Part shown: one piece after another, positions 34,193 to 43,896 of the stretch
How positions within the stretch are numbered: position 1 is the stretch's first letter
How the letters are laid out: each line of letters starts with the position of its first letter
Assembly (NCBI GenBank): GCA_964642725.1
Contig: CAZXQG010000003.1
Span: 1-64,000 of the forward strand
Direction of reading: 5' to 3'
Source: JAGVPT01 sp964642725
GTDB taxonomy: Bacteria; Bacteroidota; Ignavibacteria; UBA10030; UBA8401
Length of the DNA stretch: 64,000 nt
Notes under the pieces: model-generated
The model's database searches: none
The model's input: the letters and a program-made list of their open reading frames with translations, nothing else
What the model was told of the DNA's origin: nothing
Made by a program: the position numbers and the translations under genes

Positions 34193-35263
34193 ACTGTAGA
34201 TGACAATTCGATTCCTGTCTGTATCGCAGACATAGAGGACACTTTGCGCAACGGCAATGCCGTGCGGATGTGTCAGAGTGATTTGCGGAGAACGGGCGCC
34301 AAACGATGAGCTCTGGAAAAATCCTCTCGAATTAAATCGAGCAACGCTATCCTGTTGTGCGTCAACAATAAATACATCGGCCCGGAACGGATCGATTGCA
34401 ACGCCTTCCGGATCCAAAAATCGATTCGGTAGGATGAAATCGATGCCCGCTTGACCAGCTGCGGGATCAAACTTGGGGAGCCATCCTTCGAAATTGACGC
34501 TCTTTGAATACACCATCCACAACGCGGTATACTGCACTCCGGTGGATTTCTGAATGACAACGAAGTCGGACTTGCCGGGAAATGTTGCCAGGCCGGTCGG
34601 ATGATTCAGCGACGTGATCGAACCTCCAATGCCCGTCTGAAGGTCGCCCAGCGGCGTGATAAAAGAGTCTCTCCGCGCGATCTGATTTTCATGAACATAC
34701 TGGAACAAAAGTATGCGGGCATCGGGGTCAACGGGACTGCTGTTATCCGGCCCATCGCGTGCAACAAGATATTCATCGTTCGGAATAATACCGACTCCGA
34801 CAAACCTTCTTTGAGGACGGCCGCTTTCTCTCCAAACAGTATCAACTTCTGCCAGAGAAAGGACTCCTAACGCCGCAGCAAGTTTAACGCGGACTATAAT
34901 CGCAATCGTATCTTTGATGACGGGATCGATAGCCGCCGCGGCAACAATCAAATCGAGCCGTGTGTCTTGGGCTGCAGCGAGAGGCTGTAGTATACCGAGT
35001 TCACTCAATTCGATCCCAGCCTGATTCAACATGACAATCCGGTTGTTGTACGTATCGAGCACATAAAAAAGCTGATCTCTTCCGTAAAGAATTCCGTTCG
35101 GTCTATTGAATCCCGTCCACACGTCTGTTTGAATGTACGAAGTGTCGCTGGAAAAATGGTAATTAGTTGTTTGCGGCAGGTTGTCGATATCGTACGGCGA
35201 TTGGCACCCGACGAGCGCTGCGAACATAATCGATGTTAAAGCCGGAAGAATGAATCTCATCAT
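34175..35263 (-). CDS. Lipoprotein with NHL-type beta-propeller repeats
   Basis: 362 residues. The signal peptide ends in a lipobox (ALVGCQSP). The body carries NHL-like blades, best seen at GFNRPNGILYGRDQLFYVLD with DTYNNRIVMLNQAG, then LNHPTGLATFPGKSDFVVIQ, ILPNRFLDPEGVAIDPFRAD, and a last one, LTHPHGIAVAQSVLYVCDTD. Such propellers bind proteins or sugars; there is no catalytic signature. It begins four bases after the PorV-like gene and is the last gene of the surface-protein run. Its 3' end overlaps the flavin reductase gene by 18 bp. The function is unknown beyond fold and location. Confidence 0.82.
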   Translation of the reverse strand: MMRFILPALTSIMFAALVGCQSPYDIDNLPQTTNYHFSSDTSYIQTDVWTGFNRPNGILYGRDQLFYVLDTYNNRIVMLNQAGIELSELGILQPLAAAQDTRLDLIVAAAAIDPVIKDTIAIIVRVKLAAALGVLSLAEVDTVWRESGRPQRRFVGVGIIPNDEYLVARDGPDNSSPVDPDARILLFQYVHENQIARRDSFITPLGDLQTGIGGSITSLNHPTGLATFPGKSDFVVIQKSTGVQYTALWMVYSKSVNFEGWLPKFDPAAGQAGIDFILPNRFLDPEGVAIDPFRADVFIVDAQQDSVARFNSRGFFQSSSFGARSPQITLTHPHGIAVAQSVLYVCDTDRNRIVIYSLSTSF

Positions 35264-35267
35264 AGTG

Positions 35268-36356
35268 TCAATAAGTGACGGCGACGGTTATTCGATTAAC
35301 CGCGCCCAGATCATTGTAGTTTGCAAATGAATAGTCGAGGGAAGCAGTCGTAATTCCCAGCGGGATCAGCACTCCCGCACCCGCAGCGAAATCCCCGGCT
35401 GACGATGTCGAAGCTTCGAGGAGCGATTCGCCTACGGTTCTCTTCACACCTACGCGGATGAAAAACATTCTGTCGTACGCGTACTCCGCTCCGACACAGA
35501 TATTCTCTGCGTTGTCGTTCGGATGGTTAAGCTGGATGGAAACCGTCAGCCTGTTCTGGGCGTCGAGCCACGGCTCAACGGCGTATCCAAGGCGAAACAT
35601 CGTTGGCGGGGAGAACGATTGAAAATTGTTCACAGTCGTTCCGTCCTCTCTCGTGACCACCCCCGACGGATGAACATTTGCCCCGAAATTAGAAACGACG
35701 ACGGCAAACCGCGACGTGCCGAGACCCAAATAATAAAACGTGCCGAGATCAACGAGTATCCCGTCCATATGAAGCACGTCGATAGTCTCGCGTACGTATC
35801 GGACGGTTGCGCCAAAACTGAATTGATCCGTCATTCTTCGTGAGTATGTCCCTGCAACCGCGACATCGCTGTAGGTGAAATAATTTCCCGTCCCCGTCGG
35901 CTGTGTTTCGGTGGTTACGCTCATCGGGTCGGTATGGAGTGATGTCGCGGCGATTCCGATCGCATCGTTGCTCGAGAGGAAATAGCTCGCTCCAAAAAAT
36001 TCGTGCTGCACACCAACGAGCCAATCGGTGTGGGAAAATATTGCCTGACCATCGTAGGCTATCCGGTCTCCGATTGAGGCAGTATCCCGAACGATGGAAG
36101 GGTTTGATTCGGAGTTGACTAACGCGGCTGGGTTCCAGAATAACGCCGAAACATCATTGACAACGGCAACGTACGCTTCCCCCATGGAGGATCCGCGGGA
36201 ATCCGCTCCGATCTTCAAAAATTGATATGCAGATATGCCAACTCGTTGCCCGCCCAAATTCGGTACGAGTTGAGCAGCCGCTGAATCCGATGTCAATACC
36301 AGAAGGACAAGAAGTGTCCCTGCTTTACAAAAATATTTTCGAATCTGAGAATGTAT
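35268..36356 (-). CDS. PorV/PorQ-family outer membrane protein
   Basis: About 360 residues. The body matches the PorV/PorQ family: ISAYQFLKIGADSRGSSMGE, AYVAVVNDVSALFWNPAALV, then alternating beta-barrel strands to a C-terminal INRITVAVTY. PorV is an outer-membrane barrel that works with type IX secretion. The start is a puzzle. The signal peptide (RKYFCKAGTLLVLLVLTSDS) has no ATG/GTG/TTG immediately in front. An ATA at 36356 lies nine bases after GAGG and an ATT at 36344 begins exactly at the signal peptide. The nearest ordinary codons are TTG 36407 and ATG 36452, both inside the upstream TonB receptor gene. I give the ATA position as a compromise. Confidence 0.78.
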   Translation of the reverse strand: MHSQIRKYFCKAGTLLVLLVLTSDSAAAQLVPNLGGQRVGISAYQFLKIGADSRGSSMGEAYVAVVNDVSALFWNPAALVNSESNPSIVRDTASIGDRIAYDGQAIFSHTDWLVGVQHEFFGASYFLSSNDAIGIAATSLHTDPMSVTTETQPTGTGNYFTYSDVAVAGTYSRRMTDQFSFGATVRYVRETIDVLHMDGILVDLGTFYYLGLGTSRFAVVVSNFGANVHPSGVVTREDGTTVNNFQSFSPPTMFRLGYAVEPWLDAQNRLTVSIQLNHPNDNAENICVGAEYAYDRMFFIRVGVKRTVGESLLEASTSSAGDFAAGAGVLIPLGITTASLDYSFANYNDLGAVNRITVAVTY

Positions 36357-36390
36357 CGTTTTCTTCCTCTTCTGTGAGCATGAGCGCCTG

Positions 36391-39276
36391 CTAGAACTGG
36401 ATTCCAAGTCCGATCTTCGCCGTTCGGGGCGCAAGATATCGCGACGGATCATAAGGATACGGCGATATTGTCCCCTGCAACTGAGGATATCGGGGATCGT
36501 TTCCCGTCGTGTTATCCCCGTATTCGTACGCACGGCCTGTTACTGCGTTGATAATTTGAGAATTATTGTTGTTCAAGAGATTCTCTACTTCGAAACTGAG
36601 TGTGATTTTCATCCCTCCGAATTCCATGTTCTTGTCCAAATTGAGATTGATGTAGAACCAATTCTGGCCTACGCCGCCATCGATATTGTTGTAATCGGTG
36701 ATGTACAGTTGGCGACCGGTATTGTCATAACCGGCAGGCAGCAAGGGAGTATAGCGTTTCCCCGACTCATAAAATAACCGTATGAATATGGAATAATCAT
36801 CCAGCACCCCTGGAGCAAACCCGAAGAGGGGCTCGTTCTTGGGGACCTTATAGTTGAGATTGAGAGATGCCTGCACCGGGCGATCCCACGGCATGTACGT
36901 TTCTTTGATCGTAGTTTCAACACCGCTCGTTACGAGATCATACAATGCTTGATTCGAGGCAGAGCTTTTTCCGGTCGCAATAGAATACGATCCCGATAAT
37001 GTAGAACTAAAATTATTCGTAATCCGCTTATCATACTCTATTTCGAGCCCCCTTGTCCTTGCATAATCCGAATTGATGTATGTTGTGTACGTACCGCTCG
37101 AAAAACGAACGCTCGTTGCCTGGACAGTCCGCGCAGTGATATAGTCAAAGATGTCCTTGTAGTATGCGGTCACTGTTAAGACATCGTCCTCGGTAATCTG
37201 GTTACGAATCCCCAGTTCATAGGCGACTGTTGTTTCCGGATTCAGATTCGGATTCCCGATCGTCTGTTCGGTCGATTGGGCGCTGCTCGAGGTAAGTTTC
37301 GAGTAAACGTAGGTCGGCTGCGGGAGCTTTGAAAAATGGCCGTAAGAGAAAAAAAGCGTCTGGTTATCCGACACCGGATGAGAAATCCCCAGCCGGGGAC
37401 TGATGCGCCCTTTCCACCGTCTCCCGAAAAATGAGAATGTATTCTCTTTGTACTGCTGCCGGATAGCGTCCGATGCAAGAGGAACGTTGGGGTTGTTCAC
37501 GGCGTCGTCGACATACTTTCCCGGGAACCAATAATCAAACCGCAACCCGAAGTTCAAAATCATACCATGGATGGTGATATTGTCCTGTGCGTACACGTCG
37601 CCCGACGCAGGGCTTACGTTGTAGATATCATTGTTCAGCCCGAGCGGCTTAATCCACGGGTCGGTGATGTCAATCATTTGAAGATTCTGGAAATGAGTTT
37701 CAATTCCCGTTTTGAATTTGTTTTTTTCGTTAAAATGATTCGTGAAATCTATCTTTGCGCTGTAATCGTTTATATAATGATCGCGCCATTCGAAAGGACC
37801 GCCGGTGTCGTAGAAGCCGTCGCCCGGAATAACGCCTACCGTGTCCTTCCCAAGATTGTAGTACTGGATTGGGTATGTTACGATATCTCGGGGTTGGTTG
37901 TACTGCTTATAATCTCTTCCGTTGGCATCACCTCGAACATGAGCGGTATAGCGGCTCAGACGAATTTCGTAGAAAGCTTTTTGATTCAGGGTGTGTGTCC
38001 ACGACAGCGTTTGCTGGATATTGATTTGCGTGAAAGTATTTGCGCTGTCTAAAATATTCTTGAAGGCGTACTGGTATCCTGGAGATGGCTCTTGAAACTC
38101 CAGCGCAGTCTGAATAGTGGACGAGTTCTGGTCGATGGTAACGGACTGGTTGTACATGTACGAAAGTTTCTCCGTTGCCTCAGGTTTCCATGTCATCTTT
38201 CCCGTCCATGAATAGTCGTTTGCCTCTCGCGGGGCAAACTTGTTGCCATAGAAGATCGATGATTGAAGGTCGTGGGGAGCCACTGCCTGGTATCCTACGG
38301 GAAATCCGTTGCTACCTATGACTTGCACCCATCGGGTGTATCCGTCGGTAATATTCCCGTTAAACGAGGCGAAGAAACTCAGATCACCCGGCAGCACCGC
38401 ACTCGCGAACGGCACGGGTCCACCGAAAGTAGAACTCAGAATATCAGTGTTGAAATTCGCCCGTGAGTTTCCCCAGATTCGATCCGTCTTGTACGATATG
38501 CCGCCGTGGTATGTTGTGGAACCTTCTTTCGTCGTAATGCTGACAACTCCCGAGGTTGCCTGACCGTATTCGGCGCTGTATCCGCCGGTGATCACTTCCA
38601 TTTCCTGAATTGCGTCAGGACTTAGCTGAAGACCAAACCCTGTACCGCCCAGAATATCCTGAACGGGAACGCCGTCAACCAGATACGCGTTTTCATATCC
38701 CCTGCTGCCGCGAATGTGAATCTGGTTGTCGCTTTGGACGACCCCGGTTTGAAGTCCCACAATGTCCTGAACCGACTGGACGGCTGTCACTTTAATGTCT
38801 TCACTGTTTACAGTTCGGGAGCTTGCGGTTTGCTCTATATCAAATAGAGGTTTTTCACCGATGATAACGACTTCCTTACCGAGCGTTAATTCGGTCTCCT
38901 CGAGCTTAACGTTGAGTTGAACGGTTTTTGCCGCTTCAACTTTTATGCCGGTGTATTCGACAGCTTTATAGCCGAGCAGGGTGATCGATATGTTGTATAC
39001 GCCCGGGTTCACTTTGTCGATCGTAAATTTACCGTCAACATCGCTCGACGAGCCGTAGTATGTTCCTTTCACAAGCACGTTGACACTCGGAAGCCCTTCT
39101 CCAGTTTTCGAGTCAATGATCTTGCCAGACACTGAACCCGTGGATTGTGCACTGACATGGAGAGTAGACGCAGCAACGGCAAGAAGAGAGAAAAGAATCC
39201 AGTTCCGCAAACGGCCGGGATGACCGCAGTGAGCCTTGTCAAAAATGCTTCGCGTATGTTTCGCGGTTGCTGACAT
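36391..39276 (-). CDS. TonB-dependent outer membrane receptor with carboxypeptidase-like N-domain
   Basis: 961 residues. A signal peptide ends near HVSAQS. A carboxypeptidase-regulatory-like beta-sandwich (about 48-130: GSVSGKIIDSKTGEGLPSVN and GVYNISITLLGYKAVEYTG) is followed by a plug domain (about 150-265: TAVQSVQDIVGLQTGVVQSD, GGYSAEYGQATSGVVSITTK) and a 22-strand-type barrel ending TAKIGLGIQF. This architecture is common in Bacteroidota and is used for import of large substrates or, in Ignavibacteria-like genomes, as a generic surface receptor. No SusD partner is adjacent. The start overlaps the stop of the upstream lipoprotein gene by 1 bp (TAATG). The substrate is unknown. Confidence 0.92.
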   Translation of the reverse strand: MSATAKHTRSIFDKAHCGHPGRLRNWILFSLLAVAASTLHVSAQSTGSVSGKIIDSKTGEGLPSVNVLVKGTYYGSSSDVDGKFTIDKVNPGVYNISITLLGYKAVEYTGIKVEAAKTVQLNVKLEETELTLGKEVVIIGEKPLFDIEQTASSRTVNSEDIKVTAVQSVQDIVGLQTGVVQSDNQIHIRGSRGYENAYLVDGVPVQDILGGTGFGLQLSPDAIQEMEVITGGYSAEYGQATSGVVSITTKEGSTTYHGGISYKTDRIWGNSRANFNTDILSSTFGGPVPFASAVLPGDLSFFASFNGNITDGYTRWVQVIGSNGFPVGYQAVAPHDLQSSIFYGNKFAPREANDYSWTGKMTWKPEATEKLSYMYNQSVTIDQNSSTIQTALEFQEPSPGYQYAFKNILDSANTFTQINIQQTLSWTHTLNQKAFYEIRLSRYTAHVRGDANGRDYKQYNQPRDIVTYPIQYYNLGKDTVGVIPGDGFYDTGGPFEWRDHYINDYSAKIDFTNHFNEKNKFKTGIETHFQNLQMIDITDPWIKPLGLNNDIYNVSPASGDVYAQDNITIHGMILNFGLRFDYWFPGKYVDDAVNNPNVPLASDAIRQQYKENTFSFFGRRWKGRISPRLGISHPVSDNQTLFFSYGHFSKLPQPTYVYSKLTSSSAQSTEQTIGNPNLNPETTVAYELGIRNQITEDDVLTVTAYYKDIFDYITARTVQATSVRFSSGTYTTYINSDYARTRGLEIEYDKRITNNFSSTLSGSYSIATGKSSASNQALYDLVTSGVETTIKETYMPWDRPVQASLNLNYKVPKNEPLFGFAPGVLDDYSIFIRLFYESGKRYTPLLPAGYDNTGRQLYITDYNNIDGGVGQNWFYINLNLDKNMEFGGMKITLSFEVENLLNNNNSQIINAVTGRAYEYGDNTTGNDPRYPQLQGTISPYPYDPSRYLAPRTAKIGLGIQF

Positions 39277-41069
39277 TAATGCAATCCAAATTCATCAACG
39301 ATGACCTTGCGGAAGAACGCCGTAAGGGAGGCTGTATTTCCGTTAAGCAAATGCATGGGAAGCGCGACGAGAACAAATGTTTTATTATTATCGATGACGG
39401 CTATCTCCGGAGTCCCGACAAAGCGTTCATTCTTAAGCTGCGGAGGATTCGTAGAATTGTCGGAATACACCGAGTCGATCTGATAAATGTACCGGGCATC
39501 AATGCGTTTATAGATGCGGCGCCAACTAAAATTAAAGAACTGCACTCCAGGGCCGGGACGAGGTCCAAACGTCAGTGCCGGGTACCCGCTTGTCGAATCA
39601 AACGGAAGGAGAGTCGATCCCACCGGCAGGCGGTCGTCTGCGTTCGTAGGCGCCGTTGAAGTCGAGCTCGGGTCTGTCGTCACACTGTCGATAGGAGCAA
39701 AATCGTTCAGCGCACTCACATTCGGAAACGAAATGTTTTCCGGGAAAGTGGTCGAAAAAATAACTTTCCCGCCGCGTTGCGTATAATTAAATAATCCGAT
39801 CTGTGCCGGTCCATAGCTCGGGTACAAGTCACTGTACCAGTACACAAGATCGTACAATTGAAGAGTAAGAATAAAGGCTGGATTAAGATTCGCCGGAACA
39901 AAATTTCCGTACTTCTGATTCGCAATTTGGGTTTGTTTGTCCGTGCTATTCAAGCCAAAGCCGACATCGAGGATATCAAAATTCCCAAACGCGCCTCCGG
40001 CAATGCTGGGGTCGGAAAAAGTTTTATGGTACAATGGGAGCGCTGTAGTATCTCTGGATTGATTATCATCTTTAACGACCAACATTCTCCCTTTCGGCTT
40101 TTTCACAAACCATCTCCCGGTTGTCGCCGATGATGGCATCCGCACAGCCTTGCTATATTCTCCCGCAACATCTTTCGCTTGCAGGTAAAGAATATTCTGC
40201 GCATTCAGCTTCAATCCGGAAATAGTCGTTTGAAACTGAAGCCCCGGAAACACTCCCGTGTAAACATTTGCAGCGACTGTGCCGTTGTCGGGGGCAAGAT
40301 CGCTCACAGAGCGTGGCACTGACAGGGTCACAAGCGTCGACTTGCCGGTAAGGGTCTGCCAACTCGAAGGTAATGTCGTATCGTTCAATGCAATTCGGTA
40401 CGATACAATTGTATTGTCTCCATCGGCATCATGTCCGACCCAGGAAAAAGTTGCAACAGTATAGGTAGTCTCCGGCTGCTGTATCGTAGAGGAATCGACA
40501 AAGTTGGCGGCAAATTGAACCGTCGGCGGAGTGTTGCGAATGGGAAATAGAAGAAACGCTCCCTTGGGATCTGCCGCGGCCTGCAGGTTGCTTAATGCTA
40601 CATCGCCGGCATCATATACGCCGTTTGTGTTCTTATCCCAGTATGGCTGTGGCATCATCCTTATCACTGCCCCCTTTTGCAACATCGCCCCCTGTTTAAA
40701 CGTGTTGTCAACCGCCCGAACAACCACCGTGAAGCTGTCGCGGATCGCCCGCAGCGGGAGCGCAATAAGAGTGTCCGTTGTCGTAACCCACGCATATGTC
40801 ATGGTATCCGGAGAAAGAATTTTTGTCGGAGCCGGTTTGAAATTCCCAACAGCGAGAAGATAACCTTCGACCATACCGTCCGGATCTTCCCCGTACCAAT
40901 AGAGATGCTGGCGCGATGTGGTCTCCAGCAGCGTCGAATCCGGAGTTAACCAGAGCCGCGTCGAGGGCTGAAGATTCGCCTTCGGTTCGTCAGTAAATTG
41001 CTTCGTACAACTGCCGAACGAAAGAACGCACGCCGAAAAAACTATGATGTGGAAAAGATACTGTCGCAT
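39276..41069 (-). CDS. Large lipoprotein of unknown function in the surface-protein operon
   Basis: 597 residues from ATG 41069; the frame extends to 41114 without a better start. A lipoprotein signal ends in SFGSCTKQ. No enzyme domain is recognised. Segments such as HLYWYGEDPDGMVEGYLLAV and FSWVGHDADGDNTIVSYRIA resemble fibronectin-III or cadherin-like beta-sandwich repeats ('YxxDPDG'). The C-terminal half has ILDVGFGLNSTDKQ and LYDLVYWYSDLYPSYGPAQI followed by RGGKVIFSTTFPENISFP, reminiscent of a glutamine-amidotransferase-like fold that often follows such sandwiches. Translation is coupled to the TonB receptor (1-bp overlap), so it may be its surface partner. That role is inferred. Confidence 0.75.
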   Translation of the reverse strand: MRQYLFHIIVFSACVLSFGSCTKQFTDEPKANLQPSTRLWLTPDSTLLETTSRQHLYWYGEDPDGMVEGYLLAVGNFKPAPTKILSPDTMTYAWVTTTDTLIALPLRAIRDSFTVVVRAVDNTFKQGAMLQKGAVIRMMPQPYWDKNTNGVYDAGDVALSNLQAAADPKGAFLLFPIRNTPPTVQFAANFVDSSTIQQPETTYTVATFSWVGHDADGDNTIVSYRIALNDTTLPSSWQTLTGKSTLVTLSVPRSVSDLAPDNGTVAANVYTGVFPGLQFQTTISGLKLNAQNILYLQAKDVAGEYSKAVRMPSSATTGRWFVKKPKGRMLVVKDDNQSRDTTALPLYHKTFSDPSIAGGAFGNFDILDVGFGLNSTDKQTQIANQKYGNFVPANLNPAFILTLQLYDLVYWYSDLYPSYGPAQIGLFNYTQRGGKVIFSTTFPENISFPNVSALNDFAPIDSVTTDPSSTSTAPTNADDRLPVGSTLLPFDSTSGYPALTFGPRPGPGVQFFNFSWRRIYKRIDARYIYQIDSVYSDNSTNPPQLKNERFVGTPEIAVIDNNKTFVLVALPMHLLNGNTASLTAFFRKVIVDEFGLH

Positions 41070-41142
41070 TATTTTTATTTCGTCCGCCAGATCCGGTACG
41101 ATGATATCATGCACCGGTAAACATTGTGTATCAACTAGAACC

Positions 41143-41438
41143 TATTTCAAAAACTCCAATAAATGTCATTCTGAACGGAGCGAAGCGAAGTGAAGAATCC
41201 ATGACAATCATGCATTGTGAATCTACGAGGCTTCAGTGTCGTGGATGCTTCGCTGCGCTCAGCATGACATTGACAAATGCAATCCTCATCGAAACCATTT
41301 TTGAGATGGCTTCTAGAAGCTATCTCAAAAAAATGTCACATCGTCCTTCGATGCACTCTCCCGCTCTTCGAGCGGGAGAGTGCATGACATTTACAAGAGC
41401 ATTCTACATCGAGACCATTATTGAGATGCCTTCCAGCT
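41143..41438. repeat. Two tandem palindromic intergenic elements with a 16-bp perfect hairpin
   Basis: The 397-bp gene-free gap (41070-41466) holds two related modules. Each begins with an arm like TATYTCAAAAA ... AATGTCA and ends with the inverted arm ATGACATT.. ACA ... CATCGARACCATTWTTGAGATG (41262-41311 and 41384-41433). The centre of the second is a perfect 16-bp stem with a 3-base TTC loop (41351-41385, arm ATGCACTCTCCCGCTC). The first centre has GAACGGAGCGAAGCGAAG. No T-run follows, so these are not ordinary terminators. A degenerate third copy is at 31410-31492. Confidence 0.8.
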
Positions 41439-41466
41439 ACAACGGTGCGAGCGTACTTCGCGCCAC

Positions 41467-43794
41467 TTATTTCAGAAGAAGCATTTTCTTTGTCTGAACA
41501 AAACTACCCGACGTGATTCTGTAAAAATACACTCCTGTCGAAAGCCTCGATGCATCAAATGTTACGTTATAGGTGCCCGCCGATTTCTGTGTATTGACAA
41601 GCGATGCAACTTCCTGGCCTAAGACATTGTACACTTTCAATGAAACTCTTCCAGCCGCAGGGACTGAATAGCGGATCGTCGTTGACGGGTTAAAAGGATT
41701 CGGATAATTTTGTTCGAGGGCATAATGCACGGGAACCGTCAATTGATTATCCGCGACACGAGTCGTCACGACTCCAGTATAATCAGCGTTCGTCCTCGGT
41801 ACGACCATGTAGTTGTTGTTGTTGTAGTAGATAATGCCGATGAGTTTTGCAATGTACGTTCCATGTCTCAAGATTAAGTCTCCGGAGGAAGTATCCGCAA
41901 CGACGTTCGAATACGTGTTCCTGCCATCTCTCCGGACGAGGATTGGGGCCGGACTGTTTGAAACTTCAAACTCCGTGGGGTCAACATAAATTGGGTTGAT
42001 GCTCTGCACGGTCAACGAGTCAAACTCGACCAACATCCCTTCATACGGCTCGGCACCCACATTCCCGTTACTCACTGCCGGACCGAACCTCGAAGTCAGC
42101 AGTTTAACGGGTGCAGGCAATGGATTGCGATGAGAGACTATGCGAACCGAAGTCACAAGCTCGAATTGTGTAACATCGAAAGCTTCAGTTACTTCGCCCG
42201 CCACCACCACGCTATCGCCGTTCGCGATCGGCTCAAGCAGCGAATCCGGTCCGGTCACCCACAATCCGCTGAAAGGCTGATTCGAACTTTGAATATACCA
42301 TACGTTCGTTCCTCCCGGGGATAATGGGGATAAAAGCAAACTTGCGGTGTCTGCAGTGACGATGCCGCTGGTCGAGTCGATGGCCCCGACATACGGGCTG
42401 CGGCCATTCTTATACGGAGTGTATTGAATGTCATGGATAGACAATAAGGGTTGGGTGGATCTGTCCAGCACCTTGTAGAAGAAAAACCCTTTGGTAGAGT
42501 CGTATTGCGTCAGACCACCGCTATTCGCGAGAATGGAAGAACCGTTGTTCGTGTCGGTCGCCTTAATAAAATAGCGGACAACAGTTCCCGCCGGTTGAAT
42601 TGGGATACGTACTTGGTACATAGAATCGACCGACGCGTGCTGCGCAGTCATCCCGATCCCTTGCCAACTGCCGTTATCTGTGCTGTAGTACAATACTACT
42701 GTGTCAACGGGGTACGTTGTCACCACTGGGTTCTTCGATTGGTACGCTTTTATGGTAATAAGAGGTGTACTGTCCTTGGTCACAACAACCGGATAACGCC
42801 GCTCTGTAGAGAGCCCGGGGGGAGTCGCCCCATAGACGATGTCTCCTGGAAACATCGGACAGATTCGGTAACCGCGCGCCGATTCTCCGCCCGAGGAGGT
42901 CGACACATAGCCCCGGATTGTGTCCAGGTAAGCTTGCGCCGGAGGAACTTTGTAGGATGTATCTGCGGGAAAGGTTGGCTGCTGCTGTGCGCTCGGGCTC
43001 TTGGTAAAATGATACGACCAGTCGTAGTCGGAAAGCTGATTTCCCGAAGCGTCCGTAAACATAAATGTTCCGCGGCTTGTATTGACGTTCGCAACAACAC
43101 TCACATTTGTAAAATAAACATATTGCGCTTCCCATTGCTCACCGGTTGAAAACATAATTTGGCCGCCGGGGTTTGAACCGATGTTGAAATCTGTAATATT
43201 AAGATGCACGGGAGGCGGCAAAGGGTTGCCGGATGAAATGATGTTGACCCCCGTTCCGACGATCGGGGCGAACTGTGTAAGACTGTTCATCTGATTTGAA
43301 GGAAACTCCTGGATAATGCCCTGCATTTCGATGATGTCTCCTTGCTCAACACCATAGAATCCGTCCGCAGAAAAATTATCAGTGTCCGGGATAACACCGC
43401 CGTTGATAGTCGGATAGCGAACAAGCATTCCGGTCCACGGCGCACCGGCGAGAGCCGCCGCATCCGTGTCGACGACAGCGAATGTTAACCCTCCGGCGGT
43501 ATAGCTGATGACTCCCCACGGCACCGTTACGAGTGCCACGATGTTAACCGTGTCACCCATATAGTGTGACACTTGCGAAGTCCAATGAGCGCCGGTGTTG
43601 TACCCCAAAGAGTCGGCGAGCTTCAACGAATCGGAAGATACATACTGGATGTCATGTATGGTTAACGTCGGGTAATCTGCAATTCGTTGTGCCGATAGAT
43701 GATGAACCGGCTTCCTTGTCCCTTTATGAGTACCGCTGAAAGCAGCGGCGATGCACAGCGCAGCCATTACAGCAATAAGTAGAGTTTTCTTCAT
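41467..43794 (-). CDS. Secreted protein with T9SS type A sorting domain and duplicated OB-like domains
   Basis: 775 residues with a signal peptide (MKKTLLIAVMAALCIAAAFS) and a clear type A T9SS sorting domain at the C-terminus: LEQNYPNPFNPSTTIRYSVP, LKVYNVLGQEVASLVN, and a final GVYFYRITSGSFVQTKKMLL. The body contains a duplicated module. LTIHDIQYV (about residue 44) and LSIHDIQYTPY (about 450) each start a block with a 'VNIVALVTV' or 'STSGIVTA' strand and end near NPLPPPVHL or NPLPAPVKL, suggesting two OB-fold-like domains. Between them is a region like a fibronectin sandwich (VTTYPVDTVVLYYSTDNGSW). AAGGTGTT precedes the ATG. The protein should be secreted and retained at the cell surface. 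Its activity is unknown. Confidence 0.85.
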   Translation of the reverse strand: MKKTLLIAVMAALCIAAAFSGTHKGTRKPVHHLSAQRIADYPTLTIHDIQYVSSDSLKLADSLGYNTGAHWTSQVSHYMGDTVNIVALVTVPWGVISYTAGGLTFAVVDTDAAALAGAPWTGMLVRYPTINGGVIPDTDNFSADGFYGVEQGDIIEMQGIIQEFPSNQMNSLTQFAPIVGTGVNIISSGNPLPPPVHLNITDFNIGSNPGGQIMFSTGEQWEAQYVYFTNVSVVANVNTSRGTFMFTDASGNQLSDYDWSYHFTKSPSAQQQPTFPADTSYKVPPAQAYLDTIRGYVSTSSGGESARGYRICPMFPGDIVYGATPPGLSTERRYPVVVTKDSTPLITIKAYQSKNPVVTTYPVDTVVLYYSTDNGSWQGIGMTAQHASVDSMYQVRIPIQPAGTVVRYFIKATDTNNGSSILANSGGLTQYDSTKGFFFYKVLDRSTQPLLSIHDIQYTPYKNGRSPYVGAIDSTSGIVTADTASLLLSPLSPGGTNVWYIQSSNQPFSGLWVTGPDSLLEPIANGDSVVVAGEVTEAFDVTQFELVTSVRIVSHRNPLPAPVKLLTSRFGPAVSNGNVGAEPYEGMLVEFDSLTVQSINPIYVDPTEFEVSNSPAPILVRRDGRNTYSNVVADTSSGDLILRHGTYIAKLIGIIYYNNNNYMVVPRTNADYTGVVTTRVADNQLTVPVHYALEQNYPNPFNPSTTIRYSVPAAGRVSLKVYNVLGQEVASLVNTQKSAGTYNVTFDASRLSTGVYFYRITSGSFVQTKKMLLLK

Positions 43795-43896
43795 AACACC
43801 TTTTCTCCTTCCAAAAAGAAATATTAAATAAATGGATGAAATTAATTTCTTTCAGCATTAGCCGTCCGAAGGTCTTAAACGTTCGGATAGCTGCGC

